A DNA stretch of 64,000 nt, taken from the NCBI RefSeq assembly GCF_035582795.1, contig NC_134370.1:52563501-52627500 (forward strand), read 5' to 3'. The notes beneath the pieces were generated by a model that saw only the letters and a list, made by a program, of their open reading frames with translations, was not told the origin of the DNA and did no database searches. Numbering within the stretch: the first letter of the stretch is position 1; every line of letters begins with the position of its first letter. Source of the stretch: Mycteria americana. Taxonomy: Eukaryota; Chordata; Aves; Ciconiiformes; Ciconiidae. Both the position numbers and the translations under genes were made by a program. Below, piece after piece: positions 54,801-63,227 of this stretch.

Positions 54801-57800
54801 TAGAGGAGAGATCACAGGCACTATTTGATACTGAGACTTCAATCAGGTTGGAAGCAGTAGGCATTATTTATTATAATAGTGGGAAAGGAGATGCGTTGAA
54901 GTTTAGTTACTAAATTTGTTGAGGATGGCAGTAGGAATTTTTTGGCTATGTGTGAGAGTCACTCTGGAAGCTAGAATATAATATACTTCTATGGATTTAT
55001 ATTGTCAGCTGTATGTTTATGCATAGCTTGCATTAGCTTACCATATTTTCTTACACTTTCTGTGATTAGTCCTGTAAGTCATGTCAAAACATGCTTTCCT
55101 AAGATACTGCAGTGAGGACAGGGATGAGTTGCAGTTGCATACTGTGCAGTTGAACAGGTATTCAACTAGAACTGTTGCTTCTAGACAACACTGCTCCAGA
55201 CTTATTGGATCCTTATGTACTAGGTTCAGTTCTTACAGCTGGGAAAATAAAACAAACCTTGCCTCCCCTTTTTATGGGTTCATGGCCTAGAAGAGCTGTC
55301 ATTGTTTTTATCATTTTGAAAAACTGGCTGGTTATAGTTTGAGAGACTGGACAGGTAGGTTAGACAATTAGGTCGTTAGAAGACAAACTTCACCTTAGCC
55401 TCTCTCACTTTGGAACTGCTGTTGGTTTTAAAATTAACTTACCTCTATGCACAACTTATTTTCCAGAAGATATAGTTAAGACTGTAGCTTGTTCTTACTG
55501 TAAAGAGGAAAAGTACATCTCATGCAGGACTCTCAACCATCCACTGGTTTCTGCAAAGTAACATTTTGTTTGCTAGTCCCAAGGCAGATATCAAAAAAAC
55601 CCACAAAACAAAACCCCACAAACAAAAAAAAACCAGTTTTAGCAGCATGATGGTGATTTTTTCCTGGGTAATTGAGAGTCTTAAAACTTAGTAGAAAAAG
55701 TATTGCAGTTAAGGAGCCACTTAACTTTTGTTGATTCAAGTAGTACTGTTACCTTCTTGGCTTCATTACTATAACATTAAAGGTAATTCTGTGCTTATTC
55801 TGCAGTGTACGAATTCATCAAAGTAGTAGCACTTGACGGTATTGTCACATTACCTGTAAACTTGTATTCCTGCTTGGATTCATTAATAAAAGCACAGAAC
55901 CTGCTTTTCTTCTTCTGTAGTCAAACTTCACTTGCACTTTTCAAATGCTTCCTTTGAATGCTATAGTTATTTAAATGGTTTCTTAACAATTTTAATTAAT
56001 TTCTAGGGGGAGGTAGGAAAACAGATTTTAAAAAAAAGCATTGTTGTGACTGCATTCAATAAAAATTTAATATTTATTTACTAAAACTTTTTCCAAGTAA
56101 AAGCTTTGTGTTTTGCTGTTAAGATTAATAGTTTTTGCTTAATATATGAGCTATCAAACTTAACTACTTCTTAACATAGTTTTAATTTTACTGCTTTCTT
56201 TGCTAAGCAGAGTTGACCAAGAGCTGAATGGAAAACAAGAGCAGAAAAGTGAACAGTAAGTTTGGAGTCCAAACAAGACTGAAGAATATGCAGATGGAAT
56301 TATGCTATTTTTGCTCCATTTATGATGCATTCTCTGTATGTGTATGTATTATATAACCTGTTGCAAAAGGTGCTTAATTTCTTTGGACTAGCACACAGTG
56401 GACTGCTTACTGCTGTATTGGTTTGTCTTGACTTTAATAGCTGTGTTTATGTAATCATTTTATACTGCTAAATGTCAAAGAACTCTATGTTTTCAGAGGA
56501 TGTTCTTGCAATTGTTTATCTAAATGATGCATGTTCTTCAGTAAAATATTTATATACCTAAATGTTAAAGGAAAGAGATAATATATATTTTTATGACTGA
56601 GCAATATATTGTGCGTACCTGCTGAAGGAATTCATTTGCAGGTAGACAAGGCTGTTAAGTTACTTGTTATAATTGTATAAATCTGTTTTGCTGTAAATGG
56701 TCGAGTGCATTTCTTTGTTGTCACAGAAACCTTAATTTGTTTTGGCTATTAACAATCACATAATGTAGTCTTTCACAAGTGTGGAGATCCTTATTTTTGT
56801 TCACATACCTAACACAAGCAGTACTTATTTATGTCACTAGAGTGAGCTTGAGCTTTGGTGTCTTTTAGTCCATTTTTCAGAATGCAGAACTGCAGTTCTG
56901 TGAACTTCAGTCTGTTGGCCAAAGGGTTTAAGCCTAAGCCACAACAGAAGCTGAACTGTTTGAATGACTAGTACGATATCAGACCTTCCTCAATTTAAGT
57001 TGCGAATTTAGATTCTGCTTCAGTAAATCAAGACTGTCTCAGCTACCAGTAGGAAATTAGTTCATTGCAATTCTTCCTGGATGAATATCAGTTGTCACCA
57101 GTAAGAACTCTGGTCATACTCAGTAGAGCTTGGAAGTTACATGGATATTCTAGCCATAATATCAATTGTTTGCAGAGGTATGGGGAGTCTTATGCTACCA
57201 GTGTCACCCTTGTAGATGGAACTTCCATTTCTAAAGCTCTTAGTTTGGCATATGATACCAGCACTAATTTCACTTAACAAAAAAAAAAAAGTCACTTAAA
57301 GGTTGGGGTTTTTTCTCCTGAAAATGGTAGTAAACTTGTGTCTGTAAGAGGTGTTCTTGGACACATAACTAGTTTTTATAGGTTTATCAGGGCAACAATA
57401 ATGCACTGGTTGATATGTTGTAAAAGTTTGTAATGTCTTTTGATAATAGTTGCTATTTCCCTGTAAGGACAGGTGCATGCAAATAAATCCATTCAGGAGT
57501 TGAGCAATATAATATTGTAGCAAATATATTAAATCTTCACTTTTGGTTTTTACTGTGCTCACAACTTTGTCTTAATGCCAAAAATATCAATTCTCAATTA
57601 TATTAAAGTTAATGTTATACAGTTCTCTTATTTAAAAAAATAAGGTTGTGTTCAACCAGATTACTACCTGACACTGATAAATAGCAGTCGAGAGAGTTCC
57701 ATGGTCAAGACTTATTGCCAATTAACAATTAATCTACTGTCTCTAATGATACATGTATAGACTCTGAGAACATATTCATGTCAGATGAAGGCAAATTGCC

Positions 57801-59397
57801 CATGTCTCTGGGAGTTTAAGTCTGCAATCGGAGACTTTCATCTCAAGATCTAGGTACTTTTGTTATAGTAGCTTCTGTATCACAGTTTCAAAGAGATTAA
57901 TATGCAGGATATTCTCTTTTAACAGGCAATGCTAATTTCAAGTTACCTTGCATCCATTTCATCAGGTTTGGGTCTTGCTCTGAAAGCAGAACACAAATGT
58001 GAACAGGTTTTTTTGGGGCTGTCTTATCTCCTGCTTCAATTTTGATGTTGACCCAGATTAATGTAAAGTTCCAGTCAGTAAATTGGATGCTTACAGCCTG
58101 TTTACTTCTGATACTTTCACAGTGTGGTGTGTATGAATGTGTAAACCTTCCTGATTTTTACTGATTCTGTGTGGGTCCTAAGCTAGAAGCTAAGCATTCT
58201 GATCATCTCATTTCAAATTTTTCCTAATTAAAATAAGTATTTTTCTCAGTAAAATCATATTGTTAGTGGAAGGATTGTAGTTCTAATATGTCCTCTGTAT
58301 AGGACATATCAAATGATGGGATTGTTATTGTTGTTGTTCCTGGTGGCTGAGTGATTCTACAGTTTTGTGCTGCAGTAGTACTATTTATTCTGGAAATGTG
58401 TATGTGCTTACCTAATGGTTTATTTCTCTAGTATAAGTTTTTGTGAATGAAGATATAGAACAACAGTTCTTCTGTCCCTAAAGACATGCAGCTTGAGAAA
58501 CAGGTGTACTAAAGAATTATTCCCCTCTTGACCTTTTGCAGCTCATCATTTAATGGTGAGGTGGATGTTTACAAAAAGCAAGGAGGTCCCAAAGTTCTCT
58601 TGAACACAAATGGGTAACTTTTTGTCAAACTTACCTTTTTTTAAAATCTATAAAATAATTTAATATATTTTAATATTTAAAAACATGAAAAGTTGGAATG
58701 TCGTACTTTTATTAAAGTTATTTCAAAACCTGAATCACTTTGTGATAAGATGCAGTATTGTAGGGAATTTACCTTTCAATGGCACTTCCTTCTAGAAGTA
58801 AAATTTATGTTGCTAGAATACAGTTTGAGCCCTGTCAAGAAAAGCTAATTTCATAAGTCACTAATTTACCTTTGATTCGGAGGTCTCATTAGCTTATATA
58901 TATATATATATATATATGTGGTAATAAGTCATTAGTTATCTTTTGTTATTACTGTGCACAACTGAAATAGAGATGTTTGGGCCAGTGGCGCCTCTGTGTG
59001 TGGATGTGACATTTTGTAAATTGATTTCTACAACAGGGTAAGAGTTCAGAAGTGGCAAAGATATTTTGGAGAAAGTGTCATTAAAAACTGATGTGAGTAG
59101 ACTCTAGACTGCTTGAATGTTCTTGATGTTCTGTGTAGTATGGCAAAGCCATGTTCTGTTGGAAAGTAATGGAGAGGGATGTATAAGCATTTAGTGCTGA
59201 AGCAGATTGAAGTATTTGAGGTTCTGGGATGTTAAAATGGAGAATTTTTGGTTCTAAAAAGCTTAGAACTCGTTAGAATCATATGTAACCTTGTTCATAA
59301 CAATGCAGTTCAGTATATGTTTTTTTCCTTTATTTTCAGTGAACAAGTGAAGAATAGTACTTCTTGCTGTGAGGAACTTTGTACTGAGAAACAGTAG
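45775..59397 (+). CDS. BNIP2: BNIP2, BCL2-interacting protein 2 (BCH-domain scaffold)
   Basis: Coding exons: 45775-45824, 46587-46654, 47746-47913, 49819-49995, 50656-50758, 51062-51193, 51795-51881, 52018-52116, cassette 53589-53624, then 56211-56259 (stop TAA) or 56211-56255 joined to 58542-58613 and 59340-59397 (stop TAG). All introns are GT-AG and phases match. Short form is 310 aa (322 with the cassette), close to the 314 aa I recall for human. The start [10 protein letters not shown] has a strong Kozak context. The N-terminal third is acidic ([16 protein letters not shown], residues 68-83). The BCH/CRAL-TRIO-like domain occupies roughly 150-295, with RRKMP at 214-218 (homodimer motif of the family) and EYV at 285-287 (reported Cdc42-binding motif). 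The family scaffolds Cdc42, RhoA and kinesin-linked signalling in the cytoplasm. Identity is essentially certain; the alternative C-termini are inferred from splice sites and frame. Confidence 0.96.
46587..46654 (+). CDS. BNIP2: BNIP2 coding exon 2
   Basis: Acceptor CACCAG|GCCC, donor CTG|GTAAGA. Encodes [18 protein letters not shown] and a short variable end. The variable part is a few residues shorter than in the human protein as I recall it. Confidence 0.94.
46719..46752 (+). repeat. G/T-rich low-complexity tract
   Basis: Short tract of T runs broken by GGGG and GG, just after BNIP2 coding exon 2. Confidence 0.55.
46753..47745 (+). other. BNIP2: BNIP2 intron, nothing recognised
   Basis: About 1 kb of intron. 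Open frames at 46903-47322 are T-rich translations without motifs. T runs occur near 47069 and 47269. Confidence 0.6.
47746..47913 (+). CDS. BNIP2: BNIP2 coding exon 3 (acidic region)
   Basis: Acceptor AAATATAG|AGGTT, donor GAAG|GTAAGTA. Encodes residues 40-95 plus the first base of Asp96: a basic [10 protein letters not shown] segment, then the acidic [17 protein letters not shown] stretch and [13 protein letters not shown]. Very close to the vertebrate BNIP2 sequence as I recall it. Confidence 0.96.
47914..49818 (+). other. BNIP2: BNIP2 intron, nothing recognised
   Basis: About 1.9 kb of AT-rich intron with no repeat or RNA gene identified. Confidence 0.6.
49819..49995 (+). CDS. BNIP2: BNIP2 coding exon 4
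   Basis: Acceptor TTTGGCAG|AT, donor GGTG|GTAAGG. Encodes residues 96-155, including [34 protein letters not shown] and [19 protein letters not shown], leading into the BCH domain. Confidence 0.97.
50656..50758 (+). CDS. BNIP2: BNIP2 coding exon 5 (start of BCH domain)
   Basis: Acceptor TTTTTAG|GTTA, donor TTTAA|GTAAGT. Encodes [20 protein letters not shown] and [15 protein letters not shown], the first conserved block of the BCH fold. Confidence 0.97.
50837..50859. repeat. Poly(T) tract in intron
   Basis: About 23 T in a row in the intron after coding exon 5. It is too far (about 200 bp) from the next acceptor to act as its pyrimidine tract. Confidence 0.75.
51062..51193 (+). CDS. BNIP2: BNIP2 coding exon 6 (RRKMP motif)
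   Basis: Acceptor TCTCTGCAG|GTATG, donor GACG|GTAAGA. Encodes [20 protein letters not shown], then [20 protein letters not shown] and IDR. RRKMP is the family motif reported for homodimerisation. Confidence 0.97.
51194..51794 (+). other. BNIP2: BNIP2 intron, nothing recognised
   Basis: About 0.6 kb AT-rich intron without recognisable elements. Confidence 0.6.
51795..51881 (+). CDS. BNIP2: BNIP2 coding exon 7
   Basis: Acceptor TTCTTCAG|GTTAAG, donor ATTAG|GTAATA. Encodes [20 protein letters not shown] and LAITKPFI, the central lipid-binding-fold-like strand and helix of the BCH domain. Confidence 0.97.
   Translation, partial: VKEKSEIINHSSSFLVHQNTSGHHKTFY
52018..52116 (+). CDS. BNIP2: BNIP2 coding exon 8 (EYV motif)
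   Basis: Acceptor TTCCACAG|CTCA, donor AAACA|GTACGT. Encodes [20 protein letters not shown] and [15 protein letters not shown] matches the Cdc42-binding motif reported for this family. The donor is the branch point for alternative splicing to the cassette at 53589 or the exon at 56211. Confidence 0.96.
52117..53588 (+). other. BNIP2: BNIP2 intron, nothing recognised
   Basis: About 1.5 kb of AT-rich intron with a short C-rich run near 52997. No RNA gene or mobile element was recognised. Confidence 0.6.
53589..53624 (+). CDS. BNIP2: BNIP2 36-bp cassette exon
   Basis: Acceptor CTTCACCAAG|GTATG, donor AAAAG|GTATAT. It inserts twelve codons giving the peptide context [13 protein letters not shown] between the end of the BCH domain and the tail, without changing the frame. 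A highly charged YEEEK...KRQKR-type segment at this position is a recurring feature of BNIP2-family genes, which supports a real exon. The acceptor has a C/T-containing but short pyrimidine tract, consistent with alternative use. Confidence 0.8.
53625..56210 (+). other. BNIP2: BNIP2 intron
   Basis: About 2.6 kb. It contains an A/C-rich tract at 55593-55634 and otherwise nothing recognisable. Confidence 0.6.
55593..55634 (-). repeat. A/C-rich low-complexity tract
   Basis: A runs broken by CCC and CCCC. The minus strand is the same G/T-rich class as the tract at 24.1 kb. Confidence 0.7.
56211..56259 (+). CDS. BNIP2: BNIP2 tail exon with alternative stop or donor
   Basis: Acceptor GCTAAGCAG|AGTT. 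Encodes [15 protein letters not shown] followed by TAA, the C-terminus of the standard short protein. The last codons and stop form a strong splice donor (GAACA|GTAAGT, 56255/56256). The same exon can therefore either terminate translation or splice onward to 58542, where the frame continues. Confidence 0.93.
56260..58541 (+). other. BNIP2: BNIP2 short-form 3'UTR or intron
   Basis: About 2.3 kb AT-rich sequence after the short-form stop. It would be 3'UTR in transcripts that do not splice at 56256 and intron in those that do. A single AATAAA at 57482-57487 could serve a short transcript, but its use is not evident from sequence. Confidence 0.5.
58542..58613 (+). CDS. BNIP2: BNIP2 alternative 3' coding exon A
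   Basis: Acceptor CCTTTTGCAG|CTCA with a pyrimidine tract (CCCCTCTTGACCTTTTGCAG), donor AATGG|GTAACT. Joined to the donor at 56255 it reads [16 protein letters not shown] then PKVLLNTN in frame, with no stop. Length is 72 bp, so frame is preserved. Confidence 0.75.
58895..58917. repeat. (TA)n microsatellite
   Basis: About 11 uninterrupted TA units in the last BNIP2 intron. Confidence 0.85.
59340..59397 (+). CDS. BNIP2: BNIP2 alternative 3' coding exon B and long-form stop
   Basis: Acceptor TTATTTTCAG|TGAA with a strong T-rich tract. It continues the frame from 58613 as [19 protein letters not shown] followed by TAG. The tail has a Cys-Cys pair but no CAAX box. The terminal exon then runs to the poly(A) signals near 61.1 kb. 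Confidence 0.75.
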
Positions 59398-60071
59398 TTA
59401 TATTCCGAATTGCACACAATTAGTATATAGCCTGTATTTGTCAGCATGTTTCAGCAAGTTTGCATCATATGCTTAAATGTTCTAGTGACAGCTTAAAACC
59501 TTTCAACAGTTAATTTGTGTCAGACTTCAAGATTAAATTACATGTTGGTGGTAATGGAATCTCTTATGAAATGACCTTGAAGTGTGTCATAGGGAGGAGA
59601 GGGTGGCATTGGTGCCTAGTCATATGTCAGCTTCACTTGATGTCATCTACTGAAATGTGTGTAGTTAACAGAAAATAATGGAACTACATTGTGAAGAGGC
59701 ACTTTCTAAACTAAATCTGTCATAAAGAAGTAAGTTACTTGGTGAAAAGTGTATTTCTTCCAGTGTCAAGTTTTTGTCTGTGTATCCTATGAATTTATAC
59801 AGTATTTATTATGAAGAAAGATGGCTTAAATGCATCTTATAAAAAGCTGTTGTCTTTGGAGATGACTTTAATTCTCAAGTCATTCTAGTCTCCCTAAGAA
59901 AAGCCTCTTATGAGGAACAGAGGGGAGCAGGATAATAGCTTGCTTGCTTTTTGTAACCACAGAAGTCTCACAAAGCTTTCAGTGAAAATTCTTATTCAGT
60001 CCTTGTGGATGCAGGTCATTCTCTAGAGGATCTGTTTCACCGACTGGTTGTCGGAGATGCTTGAAATAAGT

Positions 60072-60104
60072 GCTTTAATTATACTTTTTGAAGTATAATT
60101 AAGC
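60072..60104 (+). other. BNIP2: Hairpin in BNIP2 3'UTR
   Basis: TTAATTATACTT at 60075-60086 pairs perfectly with 60091-60102 around a 4-nt loop (TTTG). Two further G-C pairs follow beyond a single bulged T. This AU-rich stem-loop is too short for a microRNA precursor. It could be an RNA-binding-protein site, but that is unproven. Confidence 0.6.
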
Positions 60105-61084
60105 TTTTTAGCCAGAGTAGCACTCTGAAAGAGAAGGAATATTTAAATATTCATATTCTGAAAGACAGATTTTGCAGCTTTCCTAGCTTCAGAATTTTAA
60201 GTTGAACTACATTGTATCCTTTATCACATCTTGTTCCCTATATTGAGCTAATGGGGGAAGAAGGGCATCTGTGAAGTGAAGAGGGTGCAGTCCTGTTAGT
60301 TTTTCATCATTCCTTTCAAGCATGACTGAGATCAGTGAAATTAAAGCTATTCTTTGCTCAACTAGATCTTTTTTCAGTTTTGCAATTTGGACTGCCCAGA
60401 TTACTCTGATTTAAACATACTGGTGTGGTGGGGTTTTTTTTTAGTATTGAAAATTATCTGAGGAGAAGCTACTGAAATGTTTTCAAAAAGTCAAGTCCTT
60501 ATCTTGCCATGCTCTTTACTCTAGCTTGCTCAGCTGCTAGTTAATATTTATGACATGGAATTCCAGGTTAATAATTATAAAAAATATTCATGGAAGACAG
60601 ATGCTTACTTTCCCAGTGGCTCTGCAGTGTTTCTTATTCAGTCATCTGAACAAAGCCCTTTAATAAAAAGAAAAGCCCGAGTAGTAGGATGCTCTACCGG
60701 TTGAATGGTAGATATGAGGATTAAGACATTGTCCATTAGTATCAGTAAAATTTTAACGTGTGTGATACGGAAAATGTGGAGTGTTTAACAAAATGAAGCT
60801 GCAGTAGTCATGCAAAAACACAGGTTGTGAATCATAGATGATATAACTGGCTTAAATTGACTATTACTATTCTTCCCAGATGTGACTATCTTCCTTTGCC
60901 CCTTTACTATGAAACTATGTAAGTACAAGACTCTTCACCTACCTCTTAAGAATGTTATGATCCTTTCTTTCTAAATGAGCTTGTCTTCTGTTTGTGTTCC
61001 AAGGTGTCATGGAGTAATGTGATAAACACATTTCTGAATGTGCTAGCTGTTAATATTTATGGGAAACTTTTTAATTAGGAAAAA

Positions 61085-61106
61085 AATAAATGCTATATGC
61101 AATAAA
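61085..61106 (+). terminator. BNIP2: BNIP2 polyadenylation signals (two AATAAA)
   Basis: AATAAA at 61085-61090 and again at 61101-61106. A G/T-rich stretch (GGTCTGAATGTTTTATTTT) begins 13 bp further on. They lie about 300 bp before the next CpG island and mark the likely 3' end of BNIP2. Confidence 0.75.
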
Positions 61107-61394
61107 TACCTTTGGAAAAGGTCTGAATGTTTTATTTTACTGCTTAGGAATGTATTAATGAGTCTCTTGTGATTGTATGCACCAGCACCTCCCTCTCAAA
61201 AACGTGACATTTAACAAGTATTTTGAAGATAGTTTTGGAGGTGAGGATTTGAAAGGCTTGAGTATAATGTTAGAGAAAAATGGGTTAACCTCTTCGCTTA
61301 AGGAGGGCATGGTTTTCAGTCACGTGGACAGGTAAAATCTGAACCCGGAAATACAGACACTCTAATGTTCGTTATTATGTAATTTTTAAGTTAA

Positions 61395-62300
61395 CCCTAA
61401 CCCCTCGCAGTACTACGTCGGCCTTTAATGGCTGTGGTGGGGGCTGCGCCGGCGAAGGCCGTGGGGCTCGGCCTGCTGCTGCTGCTGCCGTCGCCGCTTC
61501 CCCGGGCGCCACGCACGGCCCCCTCGGGGCCTCCGGCCCTTGCCCCCGGGTGGCGGGTGGCTCTGCCGCGGGCCGAACCGCTCCGCTCCCCCACCGCGTA
61601 AGACGAGCTCTGCTCCCCAGGCCGCCTCGCAGCGCGTCCTCCCGGGGGCGGGAGGGGGCCGGGCCAGGCCCAGCCACCGCCCTCGCCGTTCCGCTTCCGG
61701 GCCACGGGGAGGGCGAGAAGGGGCCCCTACCTCTTCCGGCCGCTCGGAGCGGGTGAGGCTGGGGCTGCCCCGAGCGGGAGCCCCGGGGCTGGGCCCGGCG
61801 GGGTGGCGCTGTCTGCGCGGCTCCCCCTTCCTGCGGCGCCGGCGGGGCTGGCCTCCCGCGCTCTGCGGGCCGGGGCCGGAGCTGGAGCTGCCCGCGGCCG
61901 TGGTGCGGCGACCGGCCCCTTCCCCCGGGTTCGCTGGAACCGCGGGGGGTGGGCGGGGAGGGGGGCGATGGGGCCCGGCGCGGCCCGGCCCGGCCCAGCC
62001 CAGCCCGGCCCAGCCCAGCCCAGCCCGGCGGTCGGGGCGCAGGGCCGCTCAGTCCCCAGCGCTTGCCTGAAATTCCCGTAACGGCTTTCCTAAGCGCGCT
62101 CCCGGCGCCGCGGGGGGACGGGAACGGGTCGGGGATGGGTTTGGAAGCCGAGCGGGCGGCAAACAAAGACGGCCCCATCCTGGCGCGCCGCTTCCGCCCC
62201 TGTGGGGCACAAAGGCCTGTCGGTGTCGGCCCGGCAGCGACGCGGCTCCCTCCCCGCTGCCTCCCCCGGCGGCCCGGCTTTCCTGCCGGTCGTTAATGCT
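61395..62300 (+). promoter_or_regulatory. GTF2A2: CpG-island promoter of GTF2A2
   Basis: About 900 bp of dense GC and CpG begins abruptly about 300 bp after the BNIP2 poly(A) signals and ends just before the first GTF2A2 coding exon. Several CTTCCGG/CGCTTCCG ETS-like sites are visible (for example near 61690 and 62190). The non-coding first exon should lie inside, but several GT donors compete and I cannot choose one. The 267-codon minus-strand and 176-codon plus-strand open frames here are compositional artefacts (Pro/Arg/Gly/Ala-rich). Confidence 0.8.
61978..62033. repeat. GC-rich pentamer minisatellite (CCCGG / CCCAG)
   Basis: About eleven tandem pentamers alternate between GGCCC and AGCCC types within the GTF2A2 CpG island. 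The minus strand has regularly spaced G runs compatible with G-quadruplex formation. Likely length-variable and difficult to sequence. Confidence 0.8.
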
Positions 62301-62517
62301 CTGTGCTCTTGAGCGCTCTTAATTGTCGGTCAGTGTTTGCGGAATGATTTTTTAAATTCTGTTTGCTCATGCTGTGCATTGTACATTAAAGGCTCTGTTG
62401 TGGGTTTCAGATTTTTTTTTTTATTATTATTTTTGTTTTTTTAAATGAGAGCGAGGACATAGCAGGCGTCCAGAGCCGTGGATGATCAAGAAGGTGTCCA
62501 GCCCATCTCGGTAAACC

Positions 62518-62589
62518 ATGGCATATCAGCTGTATAGAAACACCACGCTGGGGAACAGTCTTCAGGAGAGTCTGGATGAGCTCATACAG
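62518..62589 (+). CDS. GTF2A2: GTF2A2 coding exon 1
   Basis: Begins at ATG 62518 and ends at donor ATACAG|GTGCGT. The exon probably starts in the 5'UTR at one of two adjacent acceptors, GACATAG|CAG (62463) or ATAGCAG|GCG (62466), downstream of a T-rich stretch. Confidence 0.95.
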
Positions 62590-63227
62590 GTGCGTGCGGA
62601 GTTTATGGTCCGGGCGATTAGCTTAATAAAAAGAGAGGTTAGTTATTAAAACGGCTTCGTGGTTGCTCTATCGGGGTACTTATGGCCAACATTCGGAAAA
62701 CTTACTGATTGAAATCAAAAGCTATTGGTACTCCATTCACATGGGAAGTCCTTTTCTTAACATCCTAGACAAAGGAAAATGTATGACATAAGTGGCATAA
62801 TCCCCTGTTGCATGGCCCAGCAAACAAACAGCCGGATTAATCTGGAACACTGTAATCGATTTCCTGCTCTTCTGGTTGTTTATTGTCAGAATATTTGTCA
62901 GAAGAAATCTTTGCGTAGCACAAAAAATCATGTTAGCACATCGTTTCTTCTCTCAGAGTTACAACAGGAAAAAGGAGGTAAACACAGGAACATAATACTT
63001 CTGTAAATTGTTCTTCTAGAGGTCTGCTTCACGTGAACTTTGTTTTGATGTTTTTGATTTTTACTGCATTTTTGAGTTTACTTTGAAACAACTCAAAACT
63101 CTTTTTTTTTAAACTACTTTAGTCGCAGCAAATCACACCTCAGCTGGCCCTTCAGGTGCTACTTCAGTTTGATAAAGCTATAAATTCGGCACTGGCACAA
63201 CGAGTCCGGAACAGAGTCAATTTCAGG
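62518..63227 (+). CDS. GTF2A2: GTF2A2, TFIIA gamma subunit (5' part, residues 1-59)
   Basis: Two coding exons are present: 62518-62589 (24 codons) and 63123-63227 (35 codons), separated by a phase-0 intron. They encode [20 protein letters not shown] and ELIQ, then [20 protein letters not shown] and [15 protein letters not shown]. This matches, residue for residue as I recall it, the N-terminus of vertebrate TFIIA gamma (about 109 aa). This part forms the N-terminal helical-bundle domain; the C-terminal beta-barrel that contacts TBP and DNA is beyond the window. The protein joins TFIIA alpha/beta to stabilise TBP on promoters in the nucleus. The start has Kozak context AAACCATGG. Confidence 0.96.
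62590..63122 (+). other. GTF2A2: GTF2A2 intron, nothing recognised
   Basis: A 533-bp phase-0 intron. The open frame at 62779-63006 inside it has no recognisable features. Confidence 0.7.
63123..63227 (+). CDS. GTF2A2: GTF2A2 coding exon 2
   Basis: Acceptor TTTAAACTACTTTAG|TCGC, donor TTTCAGG|GTAAGA. 105 bp, 35 codons, ending in ...RVNFR. The next expected residues (GSLNTYR) are not encoded in the remaining 770 bp, so coding exon 3 lies beyond the window. Confidence 0.96.

Larger units (their letters stand above)
59398..61125 (+). other. BNIP2: BNIP2 3'UTR (long form)
   Basis: About 1.7 kb AT-rich sequence between the long-form stop and the twin AATAAA signals. It contains a 12-bp perfect hairpin at 60075-60102. 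Confidence 0.7.

Noticed and set aside
60072-60104. Possible microRNA precursor in the BNIP2 3'UTR
   Set aside because: The stem is only about 14 bp, shorter than the roughly 30-bp stem a precursor needs. Kept only as a hairpin.
61375-62178. 267-codon open frame on the minus strand, with a 176-codon frame on the plus strand over the same DNA
   Set aside because: Entirely inside the GTF2A2 CpG island. The translations are Pro/Arg/Gly/Ala-rich with no domain, and several frames are open at once, as expected where stop codons are rare.
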